This document shows, in pieces, positions 62,803 to 64,000 of a stretch of 64,000 nt of DNA (position 1 is its first letter; every line of letters starts with the position of its first letter). The notes beneath the pieces were generated by a model. The model worked only from the letters and a program-made list of their open reading frames with translations. It did no database searches and was not told the origin of the DNA. Source of the stretch: Pseudomonas typographi (lineage in GTDB: Bacteria > Pseudomonadota > Gammaproteobacteria > Pseudomonadales > Pseudomonadaceae); NCBI RefSeq assembly GCF_014694385.1, contig NZ_JAAOCA010000031.1, positions 1 through 64,000 of the forward strand, written 5' to 3'. A program made the position numbers and the translations under genes.

Positions 62803-62879
62803 CGGGGCGTAGCGCAGCCCGGTAGCGCACTTGCATGGGGTGCAAGGGGTCGAGTGTTCGAATCACTCCGTCCCGACCA
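62803..62879 (+). tRNA. tRNA-Pro, anticodon GGG
   Basis: A 77-base cloverleaf with CCA encoded. Acceptor CGGGGCG/CGTCCCG; D arm GCGC..GCGC; anticodon arm CTTGC-ATGGGGT-GCAAG with GGG at 34-36 (reads CCC and CCU); T arm GAGTG-TTCGAAT-CACTC. A phage/ICE-type integrase gene ends 70 bases downstream, which marks the 3' half of this tRNA as the probable attachment site. Confidence 0.98.
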
Positions 62880-62895
62880 ATATATTCAATGAGTT

Positions 62896-62917
62896 AGCCA
62901 CCTTCGGGTGGCTTTTT
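62896..62917 (+). terminator. Intrinsic terminator after tRNA-Pro
   Basis: AGCCACC, TTCG tetraloop, GGTGGCT, TTTT. It stops tRNA-Pro transcription. Confidence 0.85.
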
Positions 62918-62948
62918 CATGTCAGGCGATAGGGACTTTTGCGGGGGA

Positions 62949-64000
62949 TTAGCCATTTTTTCTCCTCAAGATGGTGAGCGCCGGCCCCCTTGAATCTGTC
63001 GCCGACACTTTATTTGCAATCTCGATCAACTGCCCCAGCTCTGCGGTAGAATAGTGGCTCGTGACGCTACCGTTCTTGTGACCAAGCAGTGCGGTGCGGT
63101 CTTCCTCGGTGACGCCAGCAGCACGTAGCCTTCTCCCAAAGGTGTGCTTTAGGTCATGCACCCGGATCGATGCGTACCCAGGTAGGGCAGGACGCAGATT
63201 TTGCTCCTGCCAAACCTTCGCCGCCCTGAGCCGCGCCTTTCTCCATGCCGAATCATTCATCCTGTGCATCGCCGTGCCATCGTAAGGAAATACCCATTCC
63301 TTGCTGAGGCCGCGCTGCCCGTCGATGACTGACTTCGCCACGGTGTTCAGCACTACCAATCGCTCTTCGCCGTTCTTCACGCCAGATTTCTGGTGGCGCC
63401 CGCCAAAACCCTCCGGAATCAGGAAGACGCTGGTGTTCAGCTCTGGTACCGGAATCTCCCAATCCCACCTCAGCTTGCACACCTCCTGCTCGCGGCACCC
63501 CGTGTTCACTTTGAACAGCGCCATTTTTTGCAGGTGGGCCGGCAGTTCGGCAAAAAGTATCGACTGCTCTTCCCATGACATGGGATATGGCTTTCGGCTC
63601 TTCCCCCGCTCATCCACCATCGTGATCATCGGCACCGAGTCGAGCCAAGGCCGTTTTTCTGAGTCCCGCCACTTGCGCGCGCACAGATTCAAAATCCTGA
63701 CGACGCGCTGAAGCGCTATGTTCACCGTCCGTGGCCTGCATCCAGGCCTTACTTTCCCTGTCGCCGTTTTGCTTGGCTTCTGCTTATCCCGCACGAATTC
63801 GGCAAGGGTGCCGTCATCGATATGCGTGATGGGCAGATCGCCAATGTATGGGTCCAACTGCTCGAGGTACGTCGCGGAAAGTCCAATCGATGGCTGGTGC
63901 TGAAACTCGTTCAGGAAACGGGTTGCCGCCTCCCGCCAGGTGCGGATCTGGCGGACGCCGTATACCTGGGCTTGCCGCAGGCCTTCCAGCCGGTGAATCA
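62949..64000 (-). CDS. Tyrosine recombinase (phage/genomic-island integrase), 5' end outside window
   Basis: The frame stays open to the window edge; about 350 residues including the C-terminus are visible. The SAM-like arm-binding domain (SPPATYLEQLDPYIGDLPITHIDD) is followed by the catalytic domain: Arg I in NTGCREQEVCKLRW, HDLKHTF as the HxxR box but with Lys where Arg is usual, LGHKN, and nucleophile Tyr in SHYSTAE. This HDLK form is common in integrases of this family. It points at tRNA-Pro, so the window contains the left end of an integrated element. Confidence 0.93.
   Translation of the reverse strand, partial: IHRLEGLRQAQVYGVRQIRTWREAATRFLNEFQHQPSIGLSATYLEQLDPYIGDLPITHIDDGTLAEFVRDKQKPSKTATGKVRPGCRPRTVNIALQRVVRILNLCARKWRDSEKRPWLDSVPMITMVDERGKSRKPYPMSWEEQSILFAELPAHLQKMALFKVNTGCREQEVCKLRWDWEIPVPELNTSVFLIPEGFGGRHQKSGVKNGEERLVVLNTVAKSVIDGQRGLSKEWVFPYDGTAMHRMNDSAWRKARLRAAKVWQEQNLRPALPGYASIRVHDLKHTFGRRLRAAGVTEEDRTALLGHKNGSVTSHYSTAELGQLIEIANKVSATDSRGPALTILRRKNG

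Noticed and set aside
1..64000. CRISPR array or classical Pseudomonas REP clusters
   Set aside because: I saw no regularly spaced direct repeats and no copies of the common GCGGGTAAACCCGC-type REP core.

Overview
This is a GC-rich proteobacterial chromosome segment that is almost certainly from a Pseudomonas of the P. putida type. The right end carries thrS-infC-rpmI-rplT-pheS-pheT-ihfA-merR-tRNA-Pro in the order usual for that genus. OprI, a CysB followed by a short Pseudomonas-type protein, RapA, and an rbsB-A-C-R-K ribose operon all fit the same assignment. I could run no database search, so names rest on motifs, lengths and gene order.

Layout. 1-1.2 kb: the end of a c-type cytochrome gene (probably the large subunit of a nicotinate-type hydroxylase) facing a TetR regulator. 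1.5-9.8 kb: accessory genes, namely two overlapping glycosyltransferase genes, a leucine-rich-repeat protein kinase, a methyltransferase, AraC and RpiR regulators, a third glycosyltransferase and a lone receiver protein. 10.1-16.6 kb: a compact signalling operon of a triple-receiver hybrid kinase, CheR, CheB, a receiver-kinase and a receiver, with no chemoreceptor or CheA. 16.7-30.3 kb: mostly housekeeping and envelope genes (ClpP-like protein, ppnP, exonuclease, YbbA/YbbP-type ABC system divergent from tesA, L,D-transpeptidase, oprI, DAHP synthase, uspA, cysB, lactonase).

30.4-40.2 kb is the most unusual part: two adjacent genes for ~1,580-residue proteins with a dermonecrotic-toxin-like (DUF6543-like) body, a hydrophobic segment and a C-terminal HExxH zinc-peptidase domain. 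The first is intact. The second is broken by an exact 11-bp tandem duplication whose removal restores a 1,590-residue reading frame.

40.4-45.9 kb is the ribose operon, with a consensus -35 box and a perfect LacI-type palindrome in front of it. 45.9-55.1 kb holds rapA, small lipoproteins, a cytochrome, an FAD protein and a cold-shock gene. 55.1-62.9 kb is the translation cluster. Its leader contains two hairpins with 7-base loops that display the threonine anticodons UGU and GGU just before the thrS ribosome-binding site, as expected for a ThrRS translational operator. A tyrosine integrase reading towards tRNA-Pro(GGG) at the right edge marks the start of an integrated element that continues outside the window.

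A dispersed intergenic repeat of about 115-190 bp (at least four diverged copies, at 366, 1310, 18331 and 40193) separates several of these blocks.
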